Shown: positions 1 through 9,199 of the stretch, piece after piece | Numbering within the stretch: position 1 is the stretch's first letter | Layout: each line of letters begins with the position of its first letter | Made by a program: the position numbers and the translations under genes | Assembly (NCBI GenBank): GCA_009763385.1 | Contig: VDCT01000868.1 | Span: 248,001 to 312,000 of the forward strand | Source: Coix lacryma-jobi var. lacryma-jobi | Lineage: Eukaryota; Streptophyta; Magnoliopsida; Poales; Poaceae | Length of the DNA: 64,000 nt | Direction of reading: 5' to 3' | Notes under the pieces: generated by a model | Database searches by the model: none | What the model was told of the DNA's origin: nothing | Seen by the model: the letters and a program-made list of their open reading frames with translations, nothing else

Positions 1-22
1 CCCTCTACAGCTCCGGTTTGTT

Positions 23-320
23 GGTAGAGCCAGGGAAAAACTAACGGGTGGACGGTTTCCAGGTTTGGGCCTCAAAACCTGGGTGCTCGGTTTCCAGGTT
101 GAGCCACAAAACCTGGGCGCGGACGGTTTCCGAGTTTGGCCACAAAACTCGGGCGATGGGCCGGTTTCCAGGTTTGGGCCTCAAACCTGGGCGCTGCGGG
201 TTTGCCGAGTTTGGGCCTCAAAACTCGGGCTGGAGGCTGGTTTCCCGGTTTGGGCCTCAAAACCGGGGGCTGATTGGAAAAGGCTGGTTTCTCGGTTTGG
301 GCCTCAAAACTGGGGGTGCA
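23..320 (+). repeat. tandem hairpin array, copy A (7 units plus a leading hairpin)
   Basis: Seven units start at about 59, 94, 130, 168, 205, 244 and 291, giving a period of 35-47 bp. Each unit has two 7-8 base complementary arms around a loop close to GGGCCTCA or GGCCACA. Arms are CCAGGTTT/AAACCTGG (59-82 and 168-190), CCAGGTT/AACCTGG (94-116), CCGAGTTT/AAACTCGG (130-152 and 205-228) and CCCGGTTT/AAACCGGG (244-267). The seventh, CTCGGTTT/AAACTGGG, pairs only with G-T wobbles. A leading hairpin near 18-47 is weaker here than in the other copies. Stem bases differ between units but the partner arm changes to match. Function unknown. Confidence 0.85.
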
Positions 321-1079
321 GAGCGAGGGCGGCACGTGGCGGCAATCGGAAGGTTGCGTGGAGGCAACGCGGACGACTTGTGCGGGCGTGGCCGTCGGAT
401 CTACCTACCACTTCGGGTTGGACCAGAATAACCCTAGGGTTTAGCTGGTTTGCTCTGTAATTAGTTTAGAGAGGGGTAGAGTAGCAAATAGACTTAGACT
501 AGAATAGGTTAAGTAGTCCAGGGGAGCCACCCTCCTCCTCTATCTCAGTTTTGGTCATCTCATTTCATTCCTGCACTTAGGGTTTCCTGCTCTCCTATCC
601 CCTGCTGTAGCTGAGATCCGCAGAGAGACTCCAGACTCTGTGACTTGTTGTTTTTGAGGAAAGGAGGCCGTAACCTCCTTGTCGTAGCGTGTGTTTGCGC
701 TTCGGCTTGCAATTCGTGACTGTGATTCGCTTTGTGTTTGTGTTCTTCGCGAATTCCTTTCTCTCCACGAATTTCTCGTCGCTTGATCTCTTTGCTCGGT
801 TCATCTTTTGCAATTCCGTTTCAACTGAGTTGTTCTAGATCGTGAGGCACTTCTTTCCACCGAAGGAATCATCCTCAAACCTCACGGTCTAGGAGATCGA
901 TCGATCTTTAGTTTCGGGTCAAGTTTTCTCCCTTCCCCCGAAATTCTTCGATTCACCGATTTGGAGATAGGTTCGAGCCATGATCTCTTAGAGATAGCTC
1001 ACTATACTCCTTGTGACTCATCTCACCATGTTTGATCCCTAGAGGATTTGTTTTAGGTGAGATCGAGGCGCATCGGTGG

Positions 1080-1395
1080 ACGAACTGCTCAGTTTCGGGG
1101 TGACCGGACGCTCGCTCGGGCTGACCGGATGCACGAGCAGTGAGTCCGGTCATTGAAGGTTTTCGGTGTTCTGTTTTGCATCGACCGGACGCACTGTTGA
1201 GCTAGTGACCGGACTCATCGTGGTCACTGTTCATCAGAGTGTTGTGCTTGTGACCGGACGCTCAGTGGTTGACCGGACGCTTAAGCCCCGTGATTCCAGT
1301 CCAACACAGAGAGCTCCCAGAACGGCTTTTGGACGACCGGACGCGTCCGGTGCTCAGTGACCGGACGCTGGCCAGAGTCCGGTCGATCCAGTTTC
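1080..1395 (+). repeat. array of ACCGGACGC words in both orientations (C1 LTR)
   Basis: About ten copies of the word GACCGGACGC or its complement GCGTCCGGTC occur in roughly 300 bp, at irregular spacing. Examples are 1101, 1122, 1182, 1206, 1251, 1270 and 1366, with complements at 1143 and 1377. Two words meet head to head as a perfect 16-bp palindrome, ACCGGACGCGTCCGGT, at 1336-1351. The array lies 260-575 bp before the LTR end. The same arrangement recurs at 12651-12933 and, in altered form, at 61058-61325. Confidence 0.75.
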
Positions 1396-2504
1396 GTGCT
1401 GTTTCGTTCGCAGTTCGCACGTTCGTTGACGGATTCGAGTTCCGTCTTTTGCGTTGGCTTTCTAGAGTTGTGAAGTGTCCCGCTGTGCTTCTCGGAAGCA
1501 TCCACCCTACATCTAGGGTCATGGACATTAGCAAGCTCTAGGGTTCGCTCTTGGGGTCGATTTTGGGACAGTGGCATCTAGTTTCCGAAAGGAAATTTTG
1601 AAGCTCCCATTCACCCCTCCTCTGGTCGCTTTCGGATAGCTTCTCGGTCCTTCAATACAAAAGATATATATATATATATACTTGCCCGCAAGCGCACAGA
1701 TAAACATACCCGTTGTAGAGATTTCACCCAAGCCGTCTCAGGTATCGTTATTTATATTTAACCTAGAGACTAATCAATTCAAGGTGATGATAGTATTGAA
1801 AGATCTTAAAGCATTTTATCAAGGCACACATTATAAGGTTGATAACACATACTAATTACTATAGATAGGAAACAGGTATAAGATAATATAATAGATAAAT
1901 GATAAAGGATAACAGAGATCAGATCAATCAAGGATAAACTAGAACAGTACTGCCTAGTAAGATAATGATTAGAAAAGGTATAAACAAGGAACATTCCTAA
2001 GTTATTCTAATTATAAGTAATAGCATACATTGATTAGTGCAATTATATTTAGCATCATTGACTAGGTCACATCATATTTATAATCAAGAGGCAACTCCAT
2101 AGCTAAGGTGTCAAGCATAGTAACCCTTAAACCATGAGTTAACTGAGCCATACCGAACACTATATTCGGGAGGTGGAATACAAAGGACTCAACAGGTCTG
2201 TCACACCCGCGATCTACCACTCTATCCAGAACATAGGACGTATTCGCAGATAAATAGTGTATAGACACCACGTCTACACAGCATTCATCACTCATCCGTT
2301 GTACTTTAAGATGAGCGCTATACGAACATGAGTATAAACATAAAGATAAACTATCTTGATGCCAAATATATAATCAAAGCAAACTATAAGCATTATAACT
2401 AAGAATATAATCATTGATGTCTTAATCATATCAATTGTATTGCTATCTAGAACACAATAATGGACAATAAGGTGAATTAGATCATCGATAAGAACTAAAG
2501 TACG

Positions 2505-2640
2505 AACTAGAAACATGAACTAGAACAAGATTATGAACTAGATGATGAACTAGACGATGAACATGAACTAGACGATGAACTACAACATAAACAATGAAGA
2601 ACAATGATGAACTAGAAGAACAAATATGAATTAGATCCAT
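2505..2640. repeat. minisatellite GAACTAGAYGAT-type in A1 LTR
   Basis: Degenerate 10-13 bp units of the form GAACTAGA followed by ACA or YGAT run head to tail. The same array is present in all A1 LTRs (10205-10325, 14030-14150, 18840-18960, 42620-42735, 56825-56950) with different unit numbers, so it is a variable part of the LTR rather than a separate element. Confidence 0.75.
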
Positions 2641-2866
2641 ATGTTAATACAAGAGAGAAGAAACTTGGGTTTACCGAGCCTTCTCGTGACTAGATCAGGA
2701 ATCCAAGCGAAGCTTGCCTCCTCTAATCCTATTCTATCTACTAATCTAGGTGGATGAAGTTCCGAAGCCTCCGATTGATCTCCTTGTCTAACCCTAATTT
2801 CCTGGTTGCTCTGGGATTGCAGATGATTGTATTGAATGGGATGCCTGGAGAGGGGTCAGGGGTCTC

Positions 2867-2875
2867 CTTATATAG
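2867..2875 (-). promoter_or_regulatory. TATA box of A1 3' LTR
   Basis: CTATATAAG on the minus strand is followed by GGAGACCCCTGACCCC, a block conserved downstream of the TATA box in every A1 and A2 LTR. A GC-rich inverted repeat lies about 120 bp upstream. Confidence 0.7.
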
Positions 2876-2991
2876 CCCTGGGCGACGAATCGTGACCCTT
2901 GGATCAAACCGACTTGAGGTACGGTCGAGATGCATCTAGGGAGTCGGTTGAGGTAGCTTGCAAAGGAAGGAGCCAAGTGGGCCCAGGGGGT

Positions 2992-3021
2992 GACCGACCG
3001 GTCTCCTGGTGGGACGGTCGG
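2992..3021. promoter_or_regulatory. GACCGACCGGTC inverted repeat upstream of TATA (A1 U3)
   Basis: Arms GACCGACCGGTC and GACCGGTCGGTC (one base lost in the second arm of this copy) are separated by a 9-bp spacer. The same pair occurs at about the same distance upstream of the TATA box in the other A1 and A2 LTRs, for example 10699-10731, 43108-43140, 45771-45803, 55794-55826 and 57317-57350. The position suggests a transcription factor or structural element in U3; this is inference. Confidence 0.6.
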
Positions 3022-3300
3022 TCCCACCAGTCATCCCCTGGTGGTGAGCTTCGTCGTGGTGCATTCTTGTGTCTCCTGGAGTCTTCTAGAAGTATCCCGA
3101 CGTGGCGGTTGCGTTATCTCCCGTCGGTTTCCTTCTATGGGAAGCTATTGATGCTGATTTTCCTGGTTTAGTCCCTGCAGAATCATAACTCACCAAAACT
3201 CATTGAAATTCAGTTGAATCCCTAAATCTTTGTTGGTGATCATATTCTTGCCTTTCATATTTATTTAGCACTTAATATGATAGTTGAACCAGTGTCAACA

Positions 3301-3313
3301 ACTCCCCAAGTTT
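3301..3313 (-). promoter_or_regulatory. polypurine tract of A1 element
   Basis: On the minus strand AAACTTGGGGAGT abuts the 3' LTR directly, the expected place of the plus-strand primer. In the related elements it reads AGCTTGGGA (19633) or AGCTTGGGGGA (46088). Confidence 0.7.
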
Positions 3314-4024
3314 TTCCTTTGCTAGTCCCTTAGTCATATTATGATTGTTATTATGTAATTAATAGTAATCCTTATAGTCCTTAGCTATTATAAGTTAATA
3401 ATCTTATTATATTAGAAAAAATATTTATCTTTCTTTATCAGAGTTAATTATTCTGACTTTCTCATCTTACCTTTAACCATGGAGCTTTTGCCTTTGCCTG
3501 GGTCTAAACAATTGAAAGATAGAACATCAAGTCAAGTTAATCTCTGATTCTTTGATCAACCTTCATTCTGGAGTTTTTGCATATTTTCAAAATAAAGATC
3601 AGAGATTCCTTTGTATGACACTCTCAAATCGCTCTTTTATATTTTATGATTCCTCACTGATGCAGTATTCCTTCTTCTATTGATATATATCTGGAGCTTT
3701 AAGAAGTGAAAGCATATCTTACTAAGTCAAAGTTCAAAGTTTAGGAAGAAAGATATCATATACTCATAGATCAAGACTTTAGAACATTTGAAATTTGTCA
3801 TCTCTGCTGGCATATTGTAATTAGAGGGACCATGGGCTATCATTCTTTTTCTCATACTTTTATCATAATTCTTTTCTCTTTGAGGTAGTCGGACACTTGT
3901 CCCTTTTTATTTCCTCCTTTATAATCTTGCATAGCCCAAGCCTCTAACACAATACTACTTTCGGAAGAGTGAATCTTTTAATAAAACATTCTTCATCTCT
4001 AGAGCATGATAAATTTCTCAACCA

Positions 4025-4894
4025 TAACTTAAAGGGAGAATTAGCTCTGGGACACTCCGAAAGGCCTAAATTGGCTGGTGGACACGTCCACTTTCAATAT
4101 TTGCTAGAAGACATTGTGGTTTCATATAATTTGACCAATGGACATTGACTCTCATCTAATATTTTTATAAAATAGATATAAAATCATATAAGTGCTAGAA
4201 AATTATACTATAAATTTTTCTACACTCTACATGATAAGAATTATAATTTAAAAATATTATTTTGCACTCAAATGATCATTTTGCCCCCACTTCATAAATA
4301 AACAAAGATAATCATGGTTAATTTGCTTATATGATTGTAGGTCACTACAAATCTTGGGACAAATCATAGAATGCGTACATCAACAAATCTTGACAATGCT
4401 AAAAATATTAGCTCAAAATAATAAAGTTTATAGTGGCATATTTAGCATGACTGAATTATAGATTTATCTCTTGTGGAGCTTAATTGATATATTAAACTTT
4501 GTTATTTTGATATGATATTTTTATGATAGACAAGATTTGGTGATGTATGCATTCTGTGATTTTGTCAGTATTTTTAATATATTACAAATAAATTAACTAA
4601 TTAATCATGGTTATCTTTGTCTATTCATGAAGAGAGGCAAAATTATCATTTTAGTGCAAAATAATATTTTTAGTATGTAGTTCTTATCATGCAGAGTGTC
4701 GAAAAAATTATATTATAATTTTTTGGCACTTATATAATTTATATCTATTTTATAAAAATATTGGATGAGGGTCAATGTCTATTGGCCTAATTACACAAAA
4801 CCATAGTGTCTTCTGGCAAATATTGAAAGTGAATGTGTGCACCGGCCAATTTAGGCCTTTCGGAATGTCCCAGGGCCATTCTCCCTAACTTAAA
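4025..4894. mobile_element. Mutator-like foldback element with 9-bp target duplication
   Basis: The element proper is 4034-4885, flanked by the 9-bp duplication TAACTTAAA at 4025-4033 and 4886-4894. The empty site is visible in the A1 copy near 20312. Ends are GGGAGAAT and ATTCTCCC. The left half reads back as the complement of the right half over almost its whole length (about 420 bp per arm, imperfect), leaving little unique centre. The 9-bp duplication and long inverted termini starting with GG fit a MULE-type non-autonomous element. It encodes nothing. A transcript would fold into one long hairpin. Confidence 0.85.
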
Positions 4895-5374
4895 ACTTAG
4901 AACAAAGCAAATAGCCTTATCTTACAATAATATTAATGGCTCTAGGTAGGAATTCATGTTATGTCATACAGGATCTCATCATGTGATTTTAATCTTTTCA
5001 AAAGATAAATCTCCAGAACTCTAGTATCTAAGAATTAGATAAACAGCAGCTCAAACCTTTTTATATCATATCTCACAATTATCTAGACTTTGGATCAAGT
5101 ATTTGCATCCACAGGTTTTAGGTTCAGAGTTTATTCAGAACAACTTTGTCTAAACTCAAGGAAAATTCAAGTTTAAACATTAAGTACTTAAAAAGGCAGA
5201 GCATAAGTTCATTATTTAATATGGGCATAGGTTCTTATCCACCTAGACATTTATTTATTATAAAATCTTTATTTAGTTTATAACAGTATTTTACCTTTTC
5301 TATATTTATTGACTTAATCTAACTAGATTGGACTAAAAAGACAGTGATACTTATCGTGATAACTGAGGGTGCTC

Positions 5375-5385
5375 TCCCCCAAGCT
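5375..5385 (-). promoter_or_regulatory. internal polypurine-like motif 1 (A1)
   Basis: AGCTTGGGGGA on the minus strand matches the terminal tract of the family. It lies about 1.2 kb from the 3' LTR once the foldback insertion is subtracted. The counterpart in A2 is at 47276-47286; in the second A1 element it is degenerate at 20780-20789. Confidence 0.5.
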
Positions 5386-5758
5386 GGATCTTGACTTATA
5401 CTTTTCCTCAGAAGTCGAGTAGACTGATAATGATTTCTTGAGTCCTTCTCTTTTTCTCTTCCCGCTGAATTCAAAAATAGACAACACAACTAGTGGAACT
5501 TGATTAAGTGTTAGTGATAAATATTCCTCTATTTGTCTGGTTGTCTTAAAAGCTGTTAAAATTATTTATGTTCTTTCTATCTACTAAGCAGAGTTCAACA
5601 GTGTTTCTATAGTGCCTCTTAACGGTGAGCCTTCATGTGCCCACATATTTTTATCTTTTCCTTAGAGTGATCCTTCATGTGCTCACATATTTTTGGTGTT
5701 TTGAATTTATGAAAAACTTTAAAAGGGTAGAGATACTTATGGATATATGGGGGCGCCT

Positions 5759-5769
5759 TCCCCCAAGCT
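5759..5769 (-). promoter_or_regulatory. internal polypurine-like motif 2 (A1)
   Basis: A second AGCTTGGGGGA lies on the minus strand about 1.6 kb from the LTR after subtracting the insertion. It is followed by AGGCGCCCCC, which could pair with the G run as a short hairpin. Counterparts are at 47669-47679 (A2) and 21159-21169 (A1). Confidence 0.5.
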
Positions 5770-6249
5770 GAATGTTGATGTAGTCACTTTGTAATGTAGC
5801 AGACTGGCAGTAGATATGTCCTTCCTCTATTAGAGCTCTGATTGATGTTGAAGTTATTGGATTATTGCTCAAACAGTGGATGGAACATTTACTTGTTTGT
5901 CAGCTCTTCACGCTCTTTCAAATCCTGTGAAACTTAAATAGACAGCAAAACTTGTGGAACAGATTAAGTAGTGGTGGTTGTCCGCTCTAGTCTTATGTGT
6001 CTAGAATTTCAGTAAGATTTTTTCAAAATTTTTATGCTACAAGATGTAATGCAGAAATAAATATGCTAATGTATATCTATTTGTTTTTATGCCTCCACAG
6101 AAAGTGTATACTCACGTGGGGCTTAGAATTTTCATATTTTGTTTTCTAATACAAATATAAGTATTTGAGAAGTAAATTGATGCTACAAGAAAATAATCAT
6201 GCTTTAGTGCTAATAATGCAGTGATGAATTTAATGCTAATGGTTTATGG

Positions 6250-6996
6250 ATAAATACCGAGTTACCTTCCGGCGAGGATTCGACATTTATAGTCTATCGA
6301 ACAAGACTCTTTGTACGCTCTTTATTCTTCCTTAGGTGCATCAGCAGATCCTGAGGAGGACCTTGATGATTGCACATCAGTAGAAATCTCTTTCTTTCTC
6401 CATACTTGCTTGACTGGTGAACTTGTCTCCTTTACTTCTTCTTTCTTCGTTCCTCTAAAGGGATATCTTCGCTTCTGGAAACTTCTCCTTTATAGTCAGC
6501 CCATCCATCCTTGATTTGTTGATTCTTGTTGTATCGGGATGTGCGACGTCTCCTCTGTGAGTGATTCTTTTCCCTGCACATTAGTGTCATAACTATTGAA
6601 GTAACAGCGTACCTTTTCTGTGAAGAACTGGAAGTGGATCTCTCCGGATCTCATGTAGATGATGGCGCCAGTGGTATTAAGGAAGGGTCTTCCTAGGATG
6701 ATGTGAACGTCATCTTCTTTTCCCATGTCTAGTACTACGAAGTCGGTGGGAACATAGTGGTCTTTAATTTGGATCATTACGTCCTTCACTGCTCCCTCCG
6801 GGAATCGATAGGTTTGGTCCGCCATCTGCAGCTGCACATATGTCGAGTACATAGGTCTATTTTTATATATTGCTCATAAGTTACCTTAGACATTATGTTG
6901 ACGCTTGAGCCAATGTCGCAGAACGTCTTGCTGAATGTACTCCTTCGATCTTGCAATCGATGGTGGGTACACCTGGGTCATCTCTCTTGGCGAGGA
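6250..6996 (-). pseudogene. second retropepsin domain of A1 Gag-Pro
   Basis: This is an aspartic protease domain that would cleave the Gag polyprotein inside the retrotransposon particle. The active-site segment FCDIGSSVNIM lies with its Asp at 6915-6917. It is followed by the flap and core region (residues LADQTYRFPEG, then DFVVLDMGKEDDVHIILGRPFL around 6770-6690) and a C-terminal hydrophilic tail. It resembles the first domain (6997-7650) segment by segment, so the two arose by tandem duplication. A frame change between the active-site strand and the LADQT segment breaks this copy. The tail (about 6490-6250) is charged and runs into stop codons. No reverse transcriptase follows, where one would normally begin. 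Confidence 0.75.
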
Positions 6997-7654
6997 ATGG
7001 TGATACAAGAAGGTGGTCATATTCTGCTTGAGCAGAGCTGACCATCCATACTGTTTCTTGATGTGGTTGTGTAGTCTTGTTCTTCCTTCTTCTGTTTTTA
7101 TTCTTCTTTGATGATGTGATGGCTTCATATTCGTAGGGTGTCTGCGGGTGGACTTTAGTAGTAAGTGCACGGCCCTTGAAGCTGAATTTCTCTTTGTTGC
7201 CTGTGATTGTGAAACAGATCATGGCGCTGTCCGTGTAGATGATGGCTTTGGTTGAGCTTAGGAACGGGCGTCCAAGAATGATGGGTGCTCTTTCGTTTCC
7301 ACCTGTTTCAATGATCATAAAGTCTGCACACACATACGAGTTTCCTACTCGTATACAGATGTCTTCTAGAGTTCCCAATGGGTAGCATAGTGTCTGATCT
7401 GCAAGCTGCAAACACATGGTTGTATACAATAAAGGTGCACCATGTATTTGTTCTATATATTACCTTTGGCATAATGTTGACACTTGCTCCAAGGTCACAG
7501 ACTGCTTCTTCAAAACTGTGAGGTCCAATGTGAATTGAAATCACAGGTCTTCCTGGATCTCCTTTCTTTGGGGCAATGGAGTCATCCATCCATTCCCTTG
7601 AAGGTCTGGGTATGAGATGTCCTGCATCAAAGATGTCTACAAGATTTGCAGTTT
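6997..7654 (-). pseudogene. first retropepsin domain of A1 Gag-Pro
   Basis: This is a retroviral-type aspartic protease of the Athila kind. It begins after the segment DDSIAPKKGDPGRPV. The catalytic motif is VCDLGASVNIMPK with the Asp at 7494-7496; Athila-type proteases commonly have DLG rather than DSG here. The core LADQTLCYPLGTLEDI and the signature ILGRPFLSSTKAIIY (around 7280-7235) follow. A one-base difference just after KVIY shifts the frame; the A1 copy at 22800 lacks that shift but has another. A basic linker (about 7130-7010) then connects it to the second protease domain. Confidence 0.75.
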
Positions 7655-8976
7655 CTAGTTCTTTTGTATTCCTGGAATCTTACCGTTTTCAGTCACAGGG
7701 ACTGAAGCTGCTAACTGAGATAATTGAGATTCTATCATTTTATTAAAGCTATGCTGATTCTTTATAGCAGAAGTAAAGCTATCCATTCTAGTATTAATAT
7801 TTTCGAGTAGTTTATCATTGGAAGCTATCTTCTTAGACATATTATCAATAATTTTATTTTGATTAGATATCATCTCTCTCAAAGGTGGTTGGTTAAAAGT
7901 ATTACCTTGGTAGTTACCTGAGTAGTTAGGCCTTGGTTGCTGGTTCCATCCTTGAGCTTGTTGAGGACGATAGTTATTGATGTTGTTGATGTACTTGTAT
8001 CCTCTTGAATTTCAGGGCAGTTGCTCCCTGAGTGTCCTGTGCCTCCACACTCTCACATGTCATGCGAGATTCGTAGATTTGCTTGGCGTCTTCTCTCTTG
8101 GGAGTGTGTTCATCGATCTTCTTCATGAGTAGGTCAAGTTTAGCAGACAACATGTCTACTTCCTTTAGTTGATGTATTCCTCCCCTTTTGCGTGGTTGAG
8201 TGCGTTCCTCATTCCATCCTTGGTTGAGGCCGTCTTCTCTATGAGTGTAGTTGCATTGTTGATTGTGAGTGATAAGACGATCCTCCAGCAGCGGCATCTA
8301 CATTCTCACGGGTGTTCAAAGTGAGCCGGGTAGAAGGTCTGCATGAGTAGCCAATTCTCCATCCCATGGTGAGGGCATTCTGATATGTAGTCTTGAAAGC
8401 GTTCCCAAGCTTCTGGGATTGATTCTTCATGTTGTTGTTGGAAAGTTGAAATCTTGGCACGGAGGGCATTCGTCTTGCCCACTGGAAAGAACTTTGCTAG
8501 GAAGGCGGTTGAACAGATCGCCCACGAGGTATTTTTATCTTTGTTAGCGTAGAACCATTGTTTTGCTTTTCCCAAGAGTGAGAATGGGAACAAGCGAAGT
8601 AGAATGGCGTCCCTTTCGACTCCTCTGATGGTGAAAGTGCTGCAGATCTCCAGAAAGTGTTGGAGATGAGCGCTTGCGTCTTCATGTGCCTTTCCGCAAA
8701 ATTGATTAGCTTGCACCATGTTGATCAAAGCTGGCTTGAGTTCAAATCCGTTTTCCCCTACATTGACTGTTGGTCCAGTCCTGATGTTGGCAGTGGTTGG
8801 TGCAGAGAATTCACGGAGTGTCTTATCGGCCATAGCGTCTAACTCTGGTGTCAGGCTTCTTCTTGTCTGGCTAACTTCTGGAAGTGGTACTGAGGGCCTC
8901 TTGAGTTTGTGTCTAGTTTTCCTTAGTAAACTTCGGGATCCTCAGTGTAGTTGTTCGGAAGTTGGAAACCAGTCAT
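7655..8976 (-). pseudogene. Gag polyprotein of A1 element (Athila-like), frameshifted
   Basis: This is the structural Gag protein of the element. The start codon at 8974-8976 (MTGFQLPNNY) is shared with the intact-looking copy at 41418 and lies about 200 bp from the primer site. The retrotransposon gag domain occupies roughly 8830-8450, with LQHFLEICSTFTIRGV and the AKQWFYANKD and LAKFFPVGKTN segments typical of plant Ty3/gypsy Gag. A CX2C-type cysteine cluster follows near 8040, then a coiled-coil-like stretch (MREMISNQNKIIDN, 7882-7655) leading into the protease. At least two frame changes (near 8310 and 8020) break it. Family assignment is by recognition, not by search. Confidence 0.75.
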
Positions 8977-9173
8977 ACATTACCCTGCATAAAATAATAA
9001 AGATAAACAAGGCCAGGGTAAGTCTGCAAAAGTAAGTAATTAGTGTGTTATCACATGTGTGCATTGATATGTTCTAGCTACCGTTCTAAATGCTGTTAAT
9101 GCAATGTCCTTTCAATGTTTATAAAGATTATAATGAAAAACCCTAGATATCATCCCTAGTTGAATTGATGTGG

Positions 9174-9191
9174 TCCCCGGCAACGGCGCCA
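9174..9191 (-). promoter_or_regulatory. primer-binding site, tRNA-Asp type (A1)
   Basis: Minus-strand TGGCGCCGTTGCCGGGGA is complementary to the 3' end of plant tRNA-Asp. It lies 8 bp (AGCATTTC) inside the 5' LTR edge. Confidence 0.85.
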
Positions 9192-9199
9192 GAAATGCT

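Larger units (their letters stand above)
1..1654 (+). mobile_element. C1 copia-type LTR, plus strand, left end cut by window
   Basis: This is the same LTR as 12249-16131 (reverse orientation, with an inserted solo LTR) and 59676-61415. Its right end GGTCCTTCA matches the LTR end that in the 12249 copy lies one base from a Met-tRNA-type primer site, so 1654 is the true LTR edge. In order it holds a hairpin array (23-320), a promoter-like stretch near 470-560, a long transcribed-looking leader and an array of ACCGGACGC words (1080-1395). No primer site follows, so it is a solo LTR or the 3' LTR of a plus-strand element lying off the left edge. Its orientation is opposite to the C1 copy at 11013-16131. 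Confidence 0.7.
1655..3300 (-). repeat. 3' LTR of A1 element, outer end truncated
   Basis: It aligns by eye with 9200-11012 from the AT microsatellite (about 1664) to the end GTGTCAACA at 3300. The first 165 bp of the plus-strand reading (TGTTGACAC through the sequence before the AT run) are absent and a C1 LTR end lies there instead. It contains a U5-side core CCGCAAGCGCACAGAT at 1685, a GAACTAGA-type minisatellite (2505-2640), a TATA box (2867-2875) and a GC-rich inverted repeat (2992-3021). Confidence 0.8.
3314..6249 (-). other. conserved non-coding 3' region of A1 element
   Basis: This AT-rich stretch has no long open frame and no recognisable protein domain. It is nevertheless clearly shared with 19646-21620 (A1) and 46099-48360 (A2), and parts are shared with the A3 region from 62661, including the GGACACTTGTCC box near 3890. 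It contains two further polypurine-like motifs (5375-5385 and 5759-5769) and the foldback insertion 4034-4885. It may be a 3' untranslated region or the remnant of deleted pol or env sequence. Confidence 0.65.

Noticed and set aside
23..320. CRISPR-like regular repeats with spacers
   Set aside because: Spacers are short and near-identical, repeats are variable, and the context is a plant LTR retrotransposon.
48..460. Frames encoding repeated FGPQN or GLGLKTG-like peptides
   Set aside because: They are translations of the hairpin array in different phases; similar peptides appear on both strands because the units are palindromic.
1664..1681. AT dinucleotide runs (also 9366-9387 and near 46428) as functional elements
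   Set aside because: Simple microsatellites of variable length inside LTRs or internal regions; nothing suggests more.
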